Of a stretch of DNA of 64,000 nt, positions 22,201-31,449 are shown one piece after another. Source of the stretch: Lineolata rhizophorae. Its lineage: Eukaryota; Ascomycota; Dothideomycetes; Lineolatales; Lineolataceae. Each line of letters opens with the position of its first letter. Positions within the stretch are counted from its first letter, which is position 1. The DNA is taken from assembly GCA_010093515.1 (NCBI GenBank), contig MU001670.1:142699-206698 (forward strand), given 5' to 3'. The position numbers were made by a program, and so were the translations under genes. The notes beneath the pieces were generated by a model, which saw only the letters and a list, made by a program, of their open reading frames with translations, searched no databases and was not told the origin of the DNA.

Positions 22201-23198
22201 GTTCTCGAGCGCACTTATCCGGTTTTGCGCAAGGAATGCCGCGAGCCTTAGCATATGTCTGGCTTAACTATTATGTAGTCTGGAGAATCATCCGAGCCGT
22301 TTACCACGCGTACACGCCTCCGATGACTCAAATCCATTTCAAGGTGTCTAACCACATCTGGAAAGTTTTAGGTAATGAGCGCACTCTTACGACAACCGTC
22401 GACACTGAGGGAGGCATATAGATTCTACGCGCTTGGCAGCTTGATCAGTAGGCATACAACTATAAAGCCATGTTGAAAAATGGTGGCGCATAAAAATCGG
22501 CCAAAAGATTATGAAGTTCTACGTGAATTTTACGTGGAGTTTCTCAGGTAACAAAAGATAGTGCTCTTCTAAGATTTCCTGGATTCAAATATCACTAAGC
22601 TTTTCATATGCCACTCTATGAATGGCTAGGCCCTACCGAGAGGCGTTAGTCCCCAAGGGTGATGCTCCAAGTGGTAGTCTCTCGTCCGATCTCGAGGGTT
22701 TTACCAAACTAGTCCGCTTAGCGCGGTGTATCTATGTTTTAATCTTAGTACTTGGATATGAACCCCTAAAGAGATTCCCTGTTGACATGTACAGCGACAG
22801 TCTACAATGGCAAATACCTTCAGGCTGGTTTCATCTGAGGTCAGTGGCCCATATCACTTTTCACCTTGTGAGGACGTTAAAGGACCTTGTCAACGTACAC
22901 TAACACAAGGAAGACCTTTGCTAGTAAACTTAATCGGATTATCGTAACCCTATTACTTGTCAACAGAAGCGGACGACGAAGATCGATCCTGAAGTTTGAA
23001 CGTCGTATAAACAATATCTTACAGGCACTAGCCAATAATGCTAGCTTAGGAAAACACCACAATTTTCGTATAACTTAGTGACGTAGCGATAGTGTAACAT
23101 CGGTCCCTCTTCCTCTGCTTCCATGTTTGTTTCTTCATGAGCACTTCTCCTGGTACCATCAAGTTCGCTATTGGGAGATGTGCCTCAACTACACCTAC

Positions 23199-24035
23199 TC
23201 AACAGCCCTCGATGTACTTCGAGCCCTCGTTAGAGGGGCCTCTTTGATGTGACATGTCTTCCCACTCTTCCGCTTGTTCACTCCGTCTTCCCCCATTGGA
23301 ACTCCCCGACGCCATCACAGCCAGCTCACTCGGCGACTCTCCGGCCTTCCGGCCTTTCTGCCATAGCAATTCCACTGTTTCGTGCCCCGGCAACTCGGCC
23401 TCTACATGACGACAACCTGCAAACCTTTGCTCCGCCGCGAGCTTATTCGAGCCACCCTGCGCGTCGCCAACTGGCGTCCTTTCCGCATCGTTCTCCACCG
23501 GCCTCGTGAATACCACCGCAGCTTTCCCTAATATATTTGCGCTCACGTTGCTCCCTGCGAGCTCCGGCAAGTCTCTTGGATCGTCCGACTTCGAAAACGG
23601 CGAGGGGGATGGTATAGAACGTCTCCTTCCTCCTTGCTTGTTCTTCCTCCGGCGACGGCGCTAGAAGATGAAAACTGCAAGGTAGATTATAGCGATCGAA
23701 GCAATACCTGCGCCAATGCCAGCTTTTGCGGCAACTGAGAGACCACTCGATTCGGACGAGGCCGCTGTGGTAGATGTAGATCCCCGAGGGGTTTCTGATG
23801 CAGTCTCCGTACGGGTCACAAAGACGGGCGGAGGGGCTGAAATGGTCGCATCGCTGGACAACTTCGTAGCTGAGGGCATAGAAGAAATTCTAGAGGTTTG
23901 TGGGTCACAAGTTTTCATGCTCGATGTCCTTTCCATTGTTGTCACTTCTACTGTGGTTGCTAGAAGGAGATCTGCCATTGTTCGGTCCGTACTATACGAG
24001 ACAGAGACAGAAGTATGATAACAATGGGCAACCAC
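23199..24035 (-). pseudogene. Single-pass membrane-sensor-like gene, interrupted
   Basis: The minus strand reads a Ser/Thr-rich segment (24035 to about 23750), a hydrophobic helix (AGIGAGIASIAIIYLAVFIF), then a TAG at 23661-23663, and continues in the same frame with RRRRRKNKQ and a hydrophilic tail of about 145 residues to a stop at 23199. A Ser/Thr-rich ectodomain, one helix and an Arg-rich inner boundary is the layout of Mid2/WSC-type fungal wall sensors. The stop exactly at the membrane boundary could be a TGG-to-TAG change. No signal peptide or cysteine-rich domain is seen upstream, so the 5' part may be lost or on unrecognised exons. A potential intron ending at this TAG would shift the frame of the tail. 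Either a truncated, tail-less protein or a decayed gene. Confidence 0.45.
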
Positions 24036-24404
24036 AATTACATCTAATCAGCATCCAAGCAGAAACTCGACTCTAGGAATTCGATATCGCAATTTTACTC
24101 ACATTCCACGCTGGACTGTGTTTAAGTAGGCTGCTACTATTCTGCTAAGTCCACACACCTGGAGCATTAAGCTACATTTAATAAATAGCTGAGACTTCTC
24201 TAACGCTAGTTTTTAGAGAAGCAGGAACTTGGTAAATAGTAAACAATAGGTGGCAAATCTGCGGTGTATTTGTCAGGACGTGCCAAAAAATTGCAGCAAA
24301 AGGCTGGAGATCGCAGCTGAAGACAGGACGCCAACAAAGGACACTAAGTATTGCATACACGTGAAAATAGATACTGGACAGGGCATACGAAACAACAAGG
24401 CTTA

Positions 24405-24480
24405 ACTAAGATTCGAACTTATAGTTCCAAATCCTATCTAGGATGCCATCTGCAGTACAGGACCACTCAGCGTTGGCAGT
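24405..24480 (-). pseudogene. tRNA-like (class II) remnant or SINE head
   Basis: On the minus strand a box-A-like GCTGAGTGG is followed about 60 bases later by a box-B-like AGTTCGAATCT inside a T-arm (TAAG paired with CTTA). That spacing fits a class II tRNA with a long variable arm. The acceptor stem does not pair, so it is not a working tRNA. A mutated tRNA copy or the head of a tRNA-derived SINE are the options. Confidence 0.3.
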
Positions 24481-24799
24481 GGAGCAATTCAAGCCCTTAG
24501 ATTACGACGCAAACCGATCGCGGCATGACACCAAATTTGGGTCAAAAAAGTTAGGACAAGACTCTACGGCAGTTACACGACTCTGAACGATAGTGCTAGT
24601 TAGCAGTTCGCACCGGAAGTAGGCCCATTTGACTATAGTTAAACCTCTACTTTCATTCCTTTCCTCACGGTAGTACCAATATGAGGCATTCACACTAGCA
24701 AGCAACCCATGATGGAACAAGGCCCAAACCACCCCACAACGCCCGGAAAGCACGGTCAGTACATTTACACGATCACAACCACTTAAGAACCGCATTTCC

Positions 24800-24818
24800 G
24801 GCGGAGCGGAGCTCCGCC
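24800..24818. terminator. Perfect hairpin downstream of fibrillarin
   Basis: Arms GGCGGAGC and GCTCCGCC with loop GGA, about 135 bp after the fibrillarin stop. It may lie in the 3' untranslated region; a role in RNA 3' processing or stability is only a guess. Confidence 0.4.
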
Positions 24819-24954
24819 AATCCTAGACCTAAGAGAAAAAGGAGAAGAGATGGATGATCACAACACCATCCTCTCAGCTTCTTCGTCCGAACCCTTCAAC
24901 CGCGCACGGCCAGATCTCCACCCATCCACTCCATTCATCCACCGCACCATACGT

Positions 24955-26153
24955 TCACCTATTGTAGATACCGGTGACCATGGCGTGGTCACGCTCGAAC
25001 GGTTCCAAAGTGAGCTGCTCCTTGGGCTTGATGCGTTCCTCCCTCAGCTTCTGCACCTCCTTAACGAAGACCATCTCGGGAGCTATGGTCGAATCGATGC
25101 AGTTAGCCTTGATGGAGACGACGACACCACCACCAGATCGAAGAAACATGTGCGCGTTGAGGCCGACGATACGAGCCTGGTCGGGTTGGGCTATATCGGC
25201 GAAGATGGCGTCGACCATGGGCATCAAGATGCGGTACCGCATCGGATGGCGCGCATCCTCGACGATGGGAATGACGTTGGTGCGGCGCGTCGCCATGTTG
25301 ATGAGGTCGCGTCCGGAGCGGTGCGAGAACTCGACAGCGAAGACCTTTCCAGTGGGGCCAACGATATCGGCCACGTGCGACACCGAAGTGCCCGAAGCGG
25401 CACCCAAGTAGAGCACCTTGGATCCCGGCTTGATGTAGATCTCGTCGAGGCCGCCTAGGATGCCGGCCGCTAATTTGCTGCGGAATGGGTTCCAGACGCG
25501 GTATTCGACAGTAGTGGCGGGAGCGGAAGTGTTGTCGCCGTTGGCCTCCTTCGGGGTTTCGGTCGAGCCAATCGCGATGCGCTTTTCGCCGTATACATTC
25601 TCACCGGGGACAAGGTTCTTGGTCACGAGAAGGTCCTCCTTGCCGCGAGCGACGAAGATGCCGGGGTGACGATGCGGTTCCTATGTGGCGTCAACAGTGC
25701 TGATCTCATCTAGGGGCAATATCTTTCGGACGGACGCACGACCGTATACTTTGTTCCACCCTTAGCTCCGCCCTTTCCTCCGCGCTTTGGGGCGCCTCCA
25801 CGGCCGCCTCTACCACCGCCGCGAGGAGCGCCACGGCCGCCGCGCGAGCCGCCGCGTCCACCACGATCGCCAAAGCCGCCTTCATCGAAATCATCGGTAG
25901 CCGTTAGCTCAAGAGGAAAATTGACAGCAGGAGATGACTCCTGTCATTCGGACTCCCCAGTATTCTATTATTCGGGTTGCCTCAAATACATAACACATCA
26001 TGCCTCCCAAAGCTTTAGATGAAAAACAATTCTAAAAGGGACCTCACCTCTACCGCCTCCACGGCCACCACCGCGGAACGAACCGCCAAACGAACCGCCA
26101 CGCCCACCGCCGCCGCGGCCTCCACCGCGTCCTCCGCGCGGTGCGATCGCCAT
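24955..26153 (-). CDS. NOP1: Fibrillarin, rRNA 2'-O-methyltransferase
   Basis: Catalytic subunit of box C/D snoRNPs; it methylates ribose 2'-OH groups of pre-rRNA in the nucleolus using S-adenosylmethionine and is also known to methylate histone H2A. Exons on the minus strand: 26048-26153, 25740-25879 and 24955-25680, giving 323 residues, the usual length. A Gly/Arg-rich domain (about 1-75) is followed by [16 protein letters not shown] and [18 protein letters not shown], then the methyltransferase fold with [19 protein letters not shown] (SAM site) and family motifs up to [10 protein letters not shown]. The acceptor of intron 1 was chosen downstream of a perfect GCTAAC branch point; it keeps the Gly/Arg run continuous. 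It shares a 360-bp divergent promoter with the uL22 gene, fitting co-regulation of ribosome biogenesis. Confidence 0.95.
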
Positions 26154-26513
26154 GGAAGCTGCGCGGGCACTGCCTGGGATGCTGGTGTTGTCAAAGCGCC
26201 CGGCCGGGTTTGTCGCAATTGTTGATGTTGCACAAGAGAGGGAAAGTGGTTGTGGGCTGAAGCTTTTGACGCGAAAAAAAGTGGCGGGCGGTGAAGGTCA
26301 AGCTAGAGCTCGCTTGGCCGGCAGAATATCCACAGTTTTTGGGGAAGCCGCCTTCGAGCTCGCTTAACCCTCCCATTATGTAAGCTGCGGCGCACACGCT
26401 GAGCCTGCTCACCACACGGTTGCATATCGTGTGCGCCGCCTGCTCAAATTCTATCATTGACGCTGTCCCCACACCAACACATCCACGGATTCCATCGGCC
26501 ACGACCTTCCACG
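26154..26513. promoter_or_regulatory. Shared promoter of fibrillarin and uL22
   Basis: 360 bp between the two start codons. It contains TTAACCCT (26364-26371), a telobox-like word often found in ribosomal gene promoters, and a 10-bp direct repeat GAGCTCGCTT at 26306-26315 and 26356-26365. Both positions suit upstream elements for either gene. Activity is inferred. Confidence 0.6.
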
Positions 26514-27442
26514 ATGGTGAGTTTGTCCCAAACACAGCTCTGCTCTCCACCCTATGCCTACAATATTTATCCAATATTTTGCGATTGACGGGTTGGCCTG
26601 GCAAACGACTGGCGAACGACACGGATAACTTACCACCTCCGAATTTGCATACGATCAGGTCCGTTACGCCGCCACGTACATCGAGCCCGCGAAGTCGGCG
26701 CGCGCCCGTGGGTCGTACCTGCGCGTCTCGTTCAAGAACACGCGCGAGACGGCCCAGGCCATAAACGGCTGGAAAGTCGACCGTGCCCTGCAGTACCTCG
26801 AGAACGTTAAGAACAAGGCCGAGGCAGTGCCTATGCGCCGCTTTGCCGGCAGCGTTGGAAGGACCGCACAGGGTGAGTCTGGTTGCCCAGCCTTTGCATG
26901 CGACGGTTAGGGGCTTGGGGGCTAGGGAATGGAGAGCTGGGAATGTCACCAAAACATAATCTTGGCTGGCACGGGAGATATTGAGACGCGGAATAAACAT
27001 ATGGAAGGGCAGCAAGCTAAACTGGCATCTCGCACCCATCAGGCAAGCAGTTCGGCGTCTCCAAGGCCCGCTGGCCCGTGAAGTCAGCGGACCACCTCCT
27101 CGGCCTTCTCAGGAACGCCGAAGCCAATGCCGACTCTAAGGGCCTAGACACCGGCAACCTCATCATCAAGCACATCCAGGTCAACCAGGCTCCCAAGCAG
27201 CGTCGGCGCACCTACCGTGCTCATGGCCGCGTATGTATACTTTCCCTGTTTGTCGAGGGGCTCGAGACATTGATAACCTATAGATCAACCCCTACATGTC
27301 CAACCCGTGCCACATCGAGATGATCCTGACCGAGGGTGAGGAGGTCGTCCAGAAGGGGCCGCAGGTCGTGCGTAGGGAGGAGGCTCGTCTCAACGCTCGG
27401 CAACGTGCGTCTCGCGTGAGGAGGGCTATCACCGCGGCATAG
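26514..27442 (+). CDS. RPL17: 60S ribosomal protein uL22 (L17)
   Basis: Large-subunit protein lining the peptide exit tunnel. Exons 26514-26516, 26659-26872, 27043-27230 and 27284-27442 join in frame to 187 residues, the usual length. The sequence after the start reads [20 protein letters not shown], with [15 protein letters not shown] and [20 protein letters not shown] later, all family-typical, and a basic C-terminus. Exon 1 is only the ATG, directly followed by GTGAGT; downstream ATGs would lose conserved residues. The final intron has a TGATAAC-like branch point. Divergent from fibrillarin. Confidence 0.96.
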
Positions 27443-27787
27443 AGGGCTGGGGAGAGGCAGCTGCGACGGAACGGAGAGAAAGATCAGTCACGGACAGGAG
27501 TTGCTGCTTGCAAAAGGGACAACCAGGGTGCAATCCATTAGTGACCTTTAAAGGGTCTCATATTTTAACGTCTTCCCCGACACCACTTTCTCACACCCAA
27601 TACGGTCTCCATTCTACTGGCGGATGGTAGACAGGCTACTAAATAAATAGCCTGTTTCTACATGTCTATTGTTCTATGCATTCATCTATGTGCTCGAAAT
27701 GATGTCCGGCCCCGACTGAAACCGATAGACAGTTGGGTCTGCATTCAACAGAATGGTTAAGGAGCATACATGACTGAACATTTCGTG
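27443..27787. other. Convergent 3' flanks
   Basis: 345 bp between the uL22 stop and the stop of the convergent phosphatase gene. AT-rich from 27540 on; nothing else is seen. Confidence 0.5.
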
Positions 27788-29136
27788 CTACAGCCTTGAT
27801 GGCTTATCGTCGGGCTTATCGTCATCCTCTGACTTCAGGCTCGATGCCTCCCCGCCTGCTGGCTTAAAGTGGGCATTCAGTGTATCATTGTATGTATTTG
27901 GGTTCTTCAAAAATGATTCGTCGTTGGAGAAGAACCTATTGACTGGTCGTTAGAGTCGAGTTTAGGGGCTGAGCAAATGGATATCGAAGCACAGTTACTT
28001 ACCAAGTCCTCTCCTCCCCGCCACTCAAGAACCCACAATCTCCATTCCTAACGCAGTCCCACCCTCCTCCCACGCCAACACCTTCCCATCCTACTTCCTC
28101 CAATTTCTCGGAATTCCCCTTCTCCTCGCCAACTTCCCTCTCCCCTCCTCTCCGTTTAAACACACTCAAAGCACACGTCCCCACCCTAAAGTCCTCCTCA
28201 TCCCATCTCTCCGGCCTCCTTCCCGTCAGCACCCTCCCTGACGCGATCATCGTCGCCGCATGCGTGCACAACAGCAGCGCCTTTGGCTGCGCCGGATCGG
28301 CGTCGGCCGCGGCGATGATGCGCGATAGTGCATAGGCGACACGGGCGTGTAGCGTAGGGATGGATTCGCCGTTCGAGGAAGGGACTAAAAGGGGTGCGGG
28401 ATGAGGGTAAGGCGGTCGGGGCGAGGGGAGAAGAGACGGGAAGTGCGTTGTCAGCGTATCGTAGGGGGCAGGAGAGGGGTGAGTGAAATGGGCAGTGCCG
28501 TACCACTCGCTGTGGGCGGGCGTTGGTCAGTTAAGGATATTCCTAAGCTTGCAAATTATAGCAGTGCTGAGATCTGTGGATTTTTCCTTCCTCTGCTCCG
28601 ACACCTGGCTTAGGTATCATATTATGGCATTTCCGTAGACACATACGTCCCGTGACTACAGTGTCTAAAGCTCGGGATAATAAAGACAAAAGCGCACTCA
28701 CCCAAGCCCATTCTCCACCCTCACCACTCCCTCTCCCTTGCCCCTCTCAAACAGAGCCTTCGCCGCCGGCTCTAGCGTCTGCAAGCAGCGATAAAACGGG
28801 CTCGAGTACAAGAGGTCCGGTGGCGGTTCGAGGCGCTGGATTTCTTCGGCCAGTCGGTTAGCCTGGTCGACGCCGTAGCTGGCAAGGGCCGGGTCGGCTG
28901 CAATGCCTGTGGGCGTGCGGATCATTGAGGAATAGCTGCCAGTGGTGGAGTCGACAACCCAGTTGGAGCGGTACTGTATCCTCGGTGGCGAAGTTAGTGA
29001 GGGAGACTTTCACAGGCTGGCTACTCAAACGCTCAAATCGTTTTCACCTCCATGCACTCCGGGCAAGGCTTAAACTGAGAAACAGTGCAGTCAAACTTAC
29101 ACCATGCCTACAGACATAAATAGCTTCGAGAACCAT
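27788..29136 (-). CDS. Histidine-phosphatase (PGAM-like) protein, Tfc7-type
   Basis: Exons on the minus strand 29101-29136, 28702-28973, 28003-28509 and 27788-27935 join exactly to 320 residues. The N-terminus MVLEAIYVCRHG contains the catalytic Arg-His-Gly of the histidine phosphatase superfamily. Then come RSNWVVDSTTGSY, LYSSPFYRCLQTLEPAAKAL, NGLGEWYGTAHFTHPSPAP, NGESIPTLHARVAY and LLLCTHAATMIASGR with the second catalytic His. This set matches fungal relatives of the tau55 (Tfc7) subunit of TFIIIC, whose N-terminal half is a PGAM domain. The present protein ends in a short acidic/Lys tail, so it may be the phosphatase alone or the TFIIIC subunit; I cannot tell. All four introns boundaries are canonical. 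It is convergent with uL22. Confidence 0.85.
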
Positions 29137-29683
29137 TTTGGTAGTATATGGCTGCGAGCAAGGGAAAATTTGGAAACCAAGAGACATTGGTACCGTCACC
29201 TGCGATAAGTTGGAGTTTACCCGAGTTCTGCCTCGGTCCAACTAGGGAAGTTGACGGACTAAATTTTCTCAAACGGACAGCTAGACCTACACAAGATAAA
29301 ATTTTCACAAGAACCCTTGCCCATTAAATAATACAATCGATCAGAAAGGTGGCCAGGTTTAGGTTATAATATATTGTTCTGCCATCCATTAAACATTGGG
29401 ACAGCTCAGCGTGTTCCGTGCCACGCATCACACGGCGTGGAGCAGTAACTTGCACGTAGCACTTAGCAAATAGAACACAAAGTGCAAACAAAAGGTAGCA
29501 AACAGCATGCAGAGGCTCGTTCAAATAGCTTTTTTTTTTTAATCTCCTGCGCGCTATGGAATCAAGAGCCAACCCAAACCTAGCCGCGCTATTCCAGCCA
29601 GGACAGGGTATCGCCCAGCATCCTAAGATGACTCGCGCGTGGCCTTATCTATCTCCAGGGCACGCGAGACGCAGTGTCTCTCA
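29137..29683. other. Intergenic
   Basis: 547 bp between the phosphatase start and the uS8 stop. AT-rich with a 12-base T run near 29529. No gene seen. Confidence 0.5.
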
Positions 29684-30391
29684 CTAATAGAAGAAACCCA
29701 GAATCTTGCCACCTGCGTGTTTCCGCCTAGCTTCCTCGTGATCCATGATGCCAGCCGAGGTGGTAAGGACAACGTAGCCAAACTGACGCGACGGCAGCAG
29801 CTTGACCACCCAGTTTTCGATGTCGCGCAGTTGAACGTTGTAGCGTGGGGAGATGACGCCACATTTGTTCAAGCTGGCCGAATATTAGCGGGGATATTCT
29901 GTTACACAGGGGTTCATGGACACACCGGCCGTTGAGTTGAATTACGATTTTGCCGTTGCGGTGGTCGTCGACTTCCTCGAATTCGCCAATGTAGCCTAGG
30001 AACAGTGTACGTTAGCATATGTTGCGAAATCTTGAACGTCAATCTCCAGAAGGAAAGGTGTCAGGAAACGCTTCAGTCCGTCGCAGAAATGTTGCTCTAT
30101 CGGGCACTTAAAAGACAATGGCAAGTGGGAGAAACAATGAAGCCATTGCCTAGTTATCAGCCCGAATGGAATTTGGGGGGGTGGGAAATATCGAAAAATG
30201 GCTGCGATTTTCTCGTTGCGATCCGCCAACACCAGGATATGAAGAATTCTAGACATACCATGACGCTGCATGACCTGCAAGAACTTGACGATGACCTTAG
30301 AGCTCGGGCGGATGAGCACCTGGCGCTTGCCGGCCCTCTCGGCGTTGTTGATGCTCTTCAGCGCATCGTTCAGGACGCTGGTGCGGACCAT
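29684..30391 (-). CDS. RPS22: 40S ribosomal protein uS8 (S22/S15a)
   Basis: Small-subunit protein that binds 18S rRNA near the central domain. Exons on the minus strand 30259-30391, 29926-29995 and 29684-29873 join to 130 residues, exactly the family length. The protein starts [20 protein letters not shown], continues [20 protein letters not shown] and [20 protein letters not shown], and ends [22 protein letters not shown]. Intron 1 (29996-30258, 263 bases) is far longer than the other introns here and holds a box H/ACA snoRNA fold. In yeast the orthologous RPS22B hosts snR44 in an intron, so the arrangement is probably ancestral. The short second intron is 52 bases. Confidence 0.96.
30017..30166 (-). 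ncRNA. snR44: Box H/ACA snoRNA in the uS8 intron, probable snR44 homologue
   Basis: Pseudouridine guide RNA, read on the minus strand. Hairpin 1: outer stem TCGGGC (from 30165) with GCCCGA (30100-30105), inner 7-bp stem CAATGGC with GCCATTG. Box H AGAGCA at 30093-30098 follows one base after the stem. Hairpin 2: outer stem TGCGA (30081-30085) with TCGCA (30023-30027), then box ACA at 30020-30022, three bases before the predicted end. The pocket of hairpin 1 has GATAACT on its 5' side and TTTAA on its 3' side. These complement AGTTATC and TTAAA that flank a UC in the conserved 18S segment TTAAATCAGTTATC, the site of yeast pseudouridine 106. The pairing arm lies about 15 bases before box H, as required. 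Yeast snR44 guides that site from the same host gene. The target of hairpin 2 was not identified. Confidence 0.82.
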
Positions 30392-31449
30392 TGTGGCGGC
30401 GTGTCACGAGGACGAGATTCTCAACGGCAAGAAATTTTGCGGATGAGGTATCTGTATTGTGCCCGATTGGAGGAGCTGCTGTTAGCCTTCAGAGAGCCCA
30501 GAGCCAGAAAGGAGTGTCCTTCCATTCGCCTCGAGAAAGGGTTCCTTCAGCTCGCGTTTGCTGCGGAGGAGCGGGCGTGTCACGGCGACGCGTGGACGCC
30601 CTATGAGTGCACCGTCCCGGCTATCTGAAGGGCACTATAAACATTTTACGAAGGGCTTTGGTGCGACATACCTCGAGTTGTCGGTGACGAGCGCGTGGGT
30701 TGGTTGGCGATGTGCTAGCGGTGGTGGTGGGTGTTGTAGCTGTGCCGACCTGCGGAGGTCGACTGCGCGAAATTGCTGTGGGCGCCAATGGCTTGGCATG
30801 TGCGCACTCGCTCGCCGGTCGGTGCGCCGGCTTAACGTGTTAATCCGAATTTGAGCCTCAGACAGTCATTGCTAGCAAGAGCCACGAAATGTTGAAAAGC
30901 CTGAATAATTTGACAACAAAAGCAGTTACTTCAAGCCTTAAATATGGATTGAAAAGTTCAAACTTGCCTTTACTAGATGTTGTAACAATACTTACTAGAT
31001 ATGGCACATCGAGGTCCAGGGCGCATGTCTACAGATTATAATGATAGAGACTTCTTCCGCAGTAGACAGGCTTAAATATTTTGCTCCATAGAAATTTCCG
31101 GCCAGATCAACAAGCCTAGATACGAAATTCTTCGTGGCCTCCTCATCTGGCTAGTTGTGTATATCTCCATGTGGGCCCAGGGCCCAGGGCGAAGTACTAC
31201 GTACTACGTAGACAACCAACAGTGCCAAGACCTTGGGCAGGAGGAGATCCCTGGAGCGAAGATCGCGCTACGCTCGGAGAGCCTCGGCATTGCCGATATC
31301 AGAAAGTCATGATGTCCGTGGCGAACGACAGTCTCACGCATTTCTGTCCCTTTTGTATAGGTTCTCCATCTAGATGATTTCTCTACTTGTATAAGATCCG
31401 TTCCTCCCGTCATCCTTGCCAACCTGTATAGAACATATCCATCCCCACC
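30392..31449. other. Intergenic, uS8 promoter
   Basis: No gene is supported. Frames within 30400-30850 overlap the likely uS8 promoter and leader. At 31195-31209 the word TACTACGTA occurs twice in tandem. AT-rich between 30880 and 31140. Confidence 0.5.

Larger units (their letters stand above)
21138..23198. other. HSP104 promoter and gene-poor AT-rich DNA
   Basis: Besides the heat-shock element, the interval carries three perfect TACCTAGGTA palindromes (21612-21621, 21912-21921, 22191-22200) and an ACTACGTAGT palindrome (21647-21656). Frames at 22622-22903 and 22887-23078 (+) are not recognisable as genes. Confidence 0.55.
24036..24954. other. AT-rich intergenic, fibrillarin 3' flank
   Basis: No protein gene seen. 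The interval contains a tRNA-like remnant (about 24405-24480, minus) and a perfect hairpin at 24800-24818 downstream of fibrillarin. Confidence 0.5.

Noticed and set aside
26873-27042. snoRNA in uL22 intron 2
   Set aside because: There is a CCCAGC/GCTGGG stem and an AAAACA word, but the second half is too short for an H/ACA hairpin, and no box C/D pair exists.
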